Assembly (NCBI RefSeq): GCF_035953295.1
Contig: NZ_CP108370.1
Coordinates: forward strand, 1,302,001-1,366,000
Direction of reading: 5' to 3'
DNA length: 64,000 nt
DNA from: Streptomyces sp. NBC_01335
Lineage (GTDB): Bacteria; Actinomycetota; Actinomycetes; Streptomycetales; Streptomycetaceae
A program made the translations under genes and the position numbers. A model generated the notes under the pieces. That model was not told where the DNA came from. It worked only from the letters and a program-made list of their open reading frames with translations, and did no database searches. Every line of letters begins with the position of its first letter. Within the stretch, counting starts at the first letter, position 1. Below are positions 61,114-64,000 of the stretch, piece by piece.

Positions 61114-61850
61114 CGCATGCCTTTCTGAGTACGGGAACGGGGGCGCGGGACCACCGGCAGTCCGCGCAGGAGGAGGCGGATGCCGTGGAACCGGATCGCG
61201 AGGGAGACCGCGGCGGTGGACCAGGGGTGGCGTGCGGCCAGCCGCAGCAGCGCGGCCGGCCCTGCGGGGCGCCCGGTGCCCCGCACGGTCGCCGTGAACG
61301 GGCGCCGGCCCGCGCGTTCCAGGTGGATGGTCAGCGCGAGCCGGGCCCCTGGTTCCGGCAGCCGCATCCGGTAGGAGCCGTCGACGGGGAAGAACGGCGA
61401 GACGTAGAAGTCCTTGTCGGCCGAGGCCACGCCGTCCGCGCCGGGCCGCAGGAGGTAGGCGTGGCGTTCCCCGTACGTGTTGTGCACCTCGGCGACGACG
61501 CAGAGCGGTGAGCCGTCCGGCCGGTGGCACCAGTACACGGTGAGGGGGTTGAAGACATGGCCGAGAACCCGGGCCTGGGTGAGCATCCGCACCGTGCCGT
61601 CGCCCAGTTCGACACCGTGGGCCGCCAGGAAGCGGGTGAGGCCGGCGCGGATGCCGGGTGCCGTGCCGCCGAAGTGGTCCCGGGCGTCGAACCGGGCGAG
61701 CGGGGCCAGCGGGCGGGGCAGGCGCGGGGGGTGGTCGGGATCGATGAACCAGAGGTAGGTGCGGTGGCGGAAGGCGTAGCGGCGCGGCCGCGTCCGTACA
61801 TGGGTGATGGTGCACGGGTAGAGCGCCGCGGCGCCGGGAGCGCCCGTCAC
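61110..61850 (-). CDS. DUF1365 family protein
   Basis: A 246-residue protein of the DUF1365 family, often placed between an FAD oxidoreductase and a CFA synthase. The family blocks are present: YPCTITHVRTRPRRYAFRHR (about residues 11-30), LGHVFNPLTVYWCHRPDG, EVHNTYGERHAYLL and KDFYVSPFFPVDGSYRM. GTG 61850 overlaps the previous stop (GTGA), and its stop overlaps methyltransferase 1. It corresponds to Rv0448c. Its biochemical role is unknown; it probably helps in fatty-acid modification. Confidence 0.92.
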   Translation of the reverse strand: MTGAPGAAALYPCTITHVRTRPRRYAFRHRTYLWFIDPDHPPRLPRPLAPLARFDARDHFGGTAPGIRAGLTRFLAAHGVELGDGTVRMLTQARVLGHVFNPLTVYWCHRPDGSPLCVVAEVHNTYGERHAYLLRPGADGVASADKDFYVSPFFPVDGSYRMRLPEPGARLALTIHLERAGRRPFTATVRGTGRPAGPAALLRLAARHPWSTAAVSLAIRFHGIRLLLRGLPVVPRPRSRTQKGMR

Positions 61851-63127
61851 CAGGTCACCCCCAGCGCGTGGGCCGCCTCGACACCGGAGCGGCAGCCGTC
61901 CTCGTGGAAACCCCAGCCGTGGTACGCCCCGGCGAAAGCGGTCACCGGCCCGGAGAGCGCGGGCAGCAGTGCCTGCGCGGCGATCGACTCCGGTGTGAAG
62001 ACCGGGTGTTCGTAGACCATCCGGGCGCGGACACTCCGGGGGTCCACCCGTCCCCCGTCGTTCAGTGTGACGACGAAGGTCTCGGGGGCGTCGAGCCGTT
62101 GCAGCCGTGTCATGTCGTAGCTGACCGTGACCTGGCGGGCGTCGGCAGCGCACGAGGGCATCAGGTAGTTCCAGGAGGCGCGGGCCCTCGGGGCGTCCGG
62201 CAGGAGCGTGGTGTCGGTGTGCAGCAGCGTGGTGTTGCGTGAGTACCGGAACGCGCCGAGGACGCTGGTCTCCGCGTCGGTGGGGTCGGCGAGCAGCCGC
62301 AGGGCCTGGTCGGGATGGGTGGCGACGACCACGCGGTCGTACCCCTGCGTGATCCCGTCCTCGGTGACCAGTTCGACGCCGTCGTGGTGCCGGCGCAGGG
62401 CTCGGACCGGAGTGGCCGTGCGCACCGCGGAGAGCCGCTTCGTCAGCAGGTCGACGTAGGAGCGGGAACCGCCGGTGACGGTGCGCCAGACCGGCGAGCC
62501 GCCGACGGAGAGCATGCCGTGGTGGGCCAGGAAGCGGAACAGGTGGCGGGCCGGGTGGCGGAGCGCGGTGACCGGGTCGCAGGACCAGACGGCGGAGACC
62601 ACCGGGGTGAGGAAGTGGGCGCGGAAATAGGGGGAGAAGCGGTAGCGCTCGGCGAACTCCCCCAGTGTGAGCAGGGCTTCTCCGCTCGCGCTCTCCGGCT
62701 CCGCGAGCACCACACGGGCGGCCCGGTGGAACCGGGGCACCTCGGCGAGCATCCGCAGATAGGCACCGCGCAGTGCCGCGCGCGGTTGGGCGAGGAGTCC
62801 GGACACCCCGCGGGCGCCCGCGTATTCGAGTCCGCACCCCTCGCACCGGACGGACATCGACATCTCCGACTCCTGGGTGCGGACGCCGAGTTCGTCGAAG
62901 AGCCGCAACAGATGCGGATACGTCCGGCGGTTGTGGACGATGAAGCCCGAGTCGACGCGGTGCACCCGGCCGTCCGAGGAGGTCAGGTCGTGGGTGTGCG
63001 CGTGCCCCCCGGGGCGGTCGTCCGCCTCGTAGAGCGTGACGTCGTCGGTCTTCGTCAACACGTGGGCGGCGGTCAGTCCCGCCACCCCGCTTCCGACCAC
63101 GGCCGTGCGCCGCCGTACCGCTGCCAT
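61847..63127 (-). CDS. FAD-dependent oxidoreductase (amine-oxidase-like, Rv0449c type)
   Basis: A 426-residue flavoprotein with the N-terminal dinucleotide fold TAVVGSGVAGLTAAHVL (about residues 8-24), YEADDRPGGHAHTH and a C-terminal FAGAYHGWGFHEDGC segment. This family always accompanies DUF1365 and a CFA synthase. It may desaturate or oxidise the modified acyl chain. ATG 63127 follows GGAAGGTG. It is the first gene of the five-gene coupled operon, and a SigK-like promoter lies about 100 bases upstream. Confidence 0.93.
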   Translation of the reverse strand: MAAVRRRTAVVGSGVAGLTAAHVLTKTDDVTLYEADDRPGGHAHTHDLTSSDGRVHRVDSGFIVHNRRTYPHLLRLFDELGVRTQESEMSMSVRCEGCGLEYAGARGVSGLLAQPRAALRGAYLRMLAEVPRFHRAARVVLAEPESASGEALLTLGEFAERYRFSPYFRAHFLTPVVSAVWSCDPVTALRHPARHLFRFLAHHGMLSVGGSPVWRTVTGGSRSYVDLLTKRLSAVRTATPVRALRRHHDGVELVTEDGITQGYDRVVVATHPDQALRLLADPTDAETSVLGAFRYSRNTTLLHTDTTLLPDAPRARASWNYLMPSCAADARQVTVSYDMTRLQRLDAPETFVVTLNDGGRVDPRSVRARMVYEHPVFTPESIAAQALLPALSGPVTAFAGAYHGWGFHEDGCRSGVEAAHALGVTW

Positions 63128-63224
63128 CCCGTGCACCTTCCGTGAGTTGGTCCCTCGCCGCCACGGCCGCCCTGAGCGGGGCCAAGGCCGCCGGGCGCCT
63201 GCCGGACAGGCGCCCCACGGAGTT

Positions 63225-63252
63225 GTTCGTCGCCGGCCGTCCCGCGGATTGG
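63225..63252 (-). promoter_or_regulatory. degenerate SigK-type promoter of the lipid-modification operon
   Basis: On the minus strand CCAATCC (63252-63246), 15 bases, ACGAAC (63230-63225). The -35 box and spacing equal those of the two other promoters, and the CGAA core of the -10 is kept. It should drive the FAD oxidoreductase operon. Confidence 0.58.
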
Positions 63253-63286
63253 CCGGAACCGAGGTGTGATCCATTCGGGTGAACGA

Positions 63287-63314
63287 CCAATCCGCCGGCC
63301 GCCCGGCGCCGAAT
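63287..63314 (+). promoter_or_regulatory. SigK-type promoter of the molybdopterin oxidoreductase
   Basis: CCAATCC (63287-63293), 15 bases, CCGAAT (63309-63314). The GTG start at 63322 is seven bases after the -10 box, so the mRNA should be leaderless. Confidence 0.76.
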
Positions 63315-63321
63315 CCCCGGT

Positions 63322-64000
63322 GTGACAGCAGATCGGAACGATGCGCGAACGCAGGGACCTTCGGAGTCCCGGCGCTCCCGCTGGGTGCGCGCCGCACTGG
63401 CCGCCCTCAGCGGGCTGATCGCCGGGTTCTGTGCCCTGTGCGTCGCCGAGTTGGCCGCGGCGGCCGTACGCCCGGAGGCGGGGCCGGTCACGGCGGTGGG
63501 CGGCGCGGTCATCGACCGCACTCCCCCGGCCGTGAAGGACTTCGCCGTACGGAACTTCGGCACGGACGACAAGCTGGTGCTGCAGCTGGGCATCCTCGTG
63601 CTGCTGGCGCTCTTCGCCATGGCGGTGGGAGTCCTGGCACTGCGGCACCGGCGGGTCGGCGCCTCGGCCGTTCTGGTCTTCGGTCTGGTCGGGGCGGTGT
63701 CGGCGGTGGGGCGGCCCGAGGGCAGCCCCTTTGACGCGCTGCCTTCGGTGGTCGGTGCGGTCGTCGCGGCGGGAGTGCTGTATCTCCTGATCGGCCGGCT
63801 GGCCCCGGCCAGGACTCCGGTCCGGTCCCCGTCACCCGCGGCTGGGGAGACGGAGACCGGGCCGGTACCCGCCGCCGGGGCCTCCTTCGACCGGCGCGGG
63901 TTCGTGATCGCCGCCACCGCCGCCGCGGCGGCCTCGGCCGGGGCGGGGTACGTGGGGCGCCGCCTCACCGCCTCCGTCGAGGCCGGGGCGTCCGCCTCGC
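63322..64000 (+). CDS. membrane molybdopterin-dependent oxidoreductase (sulfite-oxidase-like), 5' part
   Basis: About 226 residues are visible and the gene runs out of the window. The N-terminal membrane part has about four hydrophobic segments (for example WVRAALAALSGLIAGFCALC and LGILVLLALFAMAVGVLAL), with AVGGAVIDRTPPAVKDFAVR in the first loop. It ends in a RRGFVIAATAAAAA segment that leads into the molybdopterin domain, which lies outside the window. This layout is known from Streptomyces sulfite-oxidase-like enzymes; the assignment is from memory. GTG 63322 is fixed by the promoter spacing. Confidence 0.78.
   Translation, partial: MTADRNDARTQGPSESRRSRWVRAALAALSGLIAGFCALCVAELAAAAVRPEAGPVTAVGGAVIDRTPPAVKDFAVRNFGTDDKLVLQLGILVLLALFAMAVGVLALRHRRVGASAVLVFGLVGAVSAVGRPEGSPFDALPSVVGAVVAAGVLYLLIGRLAPARTPVRSPSPAAGETETGPVPAAGASFDRRGFVIAATAAAAASAGAGYVGRRLTASVEAGASAS

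Overview
The window is chromosomal DNA of a Streptomyces species. This is inferred from the very high GC content, strong GC bias at third codon positions, frequent GTG/TTG starts, GTGA/ATGA stop-start overlaps, a rare TTA codon and many actinomycete-type families (NsdA-like TPR regulators, DUF1918, DUF1844, DUF5997, mycosin-type subtilase). About 61 protein genes can be supported. I saw no rRNA, tRNA, CRISPR array or intact insertion sequence.

Layout. 1-16.9 kb: mixed metabolic and stress genes: a truncated acyl-CoA oxidase, a TTA-containing sensor-domain membrane protein, a Tat-exported multicopper oxidase, a HEAT-repeat protein, an aldo/keto reductase behind a two-operator promoter, a HIBADH-family dehydrogenase, DUF5997 divergent from an HTH-less LysR-like protein, cyclophilin PpiA, DinB, a phosphatase-like protein without catalytic histidines, GNAT, and a MocR regulator whose start codon overlaps that of a divergent EamA exporter. 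17-25 kb: two NsdA-like XRE/TPR regulators, small coupled ORFs, a GntR-DUF1648 pair, a GHL10 glycosidase-like protein, 3-hydroxybutyryl-CoA dehydrogenase and a NUDIX hydrolase. 25.5-34 kb: the conserved translation core pheST, a PAS histidine kinase, a TrmH-type methyltransferase and infC-rpmI-rplT, followed by DUF1844. 34-43 kb: SseB, a class-A beta-lactamase-like protein, a mycosin-type protease coupled to a proline-rich membrane protein, a PLP amino-acid deaminase/aldolase, and ethanolamine ammonia-lyase eutBC. 43-54 kb: a NarL-type two-component system divergent from an ABC exporter, LysR divergent from a TDT carrier, an XRE-cupin regulator, and a glycine betaine ABC transporter whose permease carries two tandem substrate-binding domains. 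53.9-55.8 kb: a 5'-3' exonuclease and an iron-box-controlled siderophore-interacting protein.

56-64 kb holds the most coherent system. A sigK-rskA pair (ECF sigma and anti-sigma) converges on a tightly coupled operon of FAD oxidoreductase, DUF1365, two CFA-type SAM methyltransferases and DUF1295. A membrane molybdopterin oxidoreductase diverges from that operon. The sigK promoter and the molybdopterin-gene promoter share CCAATCC-N15-CCGAAT. The lipid operon has the same -35 box and spacing with a degenerate -10. The gene content matches the Mycobacterium tuberculosis Rv0449c-Rv0444c (sigK) locus, so this looks like a local SigK regulon that modifies membrane lipids and adds a molybdoenzyme.

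Cross-cutting features: more than ten genes have a TANNNT-like box six to seven bases before the start codon, which predicts leaderless mRNAs; a dispersed MITE-like repeat occurs in two copies plus a related fragment; and infC appears to start at an ATC codon behind a structured leader containing an intrinsic-terminator-like hairpin.
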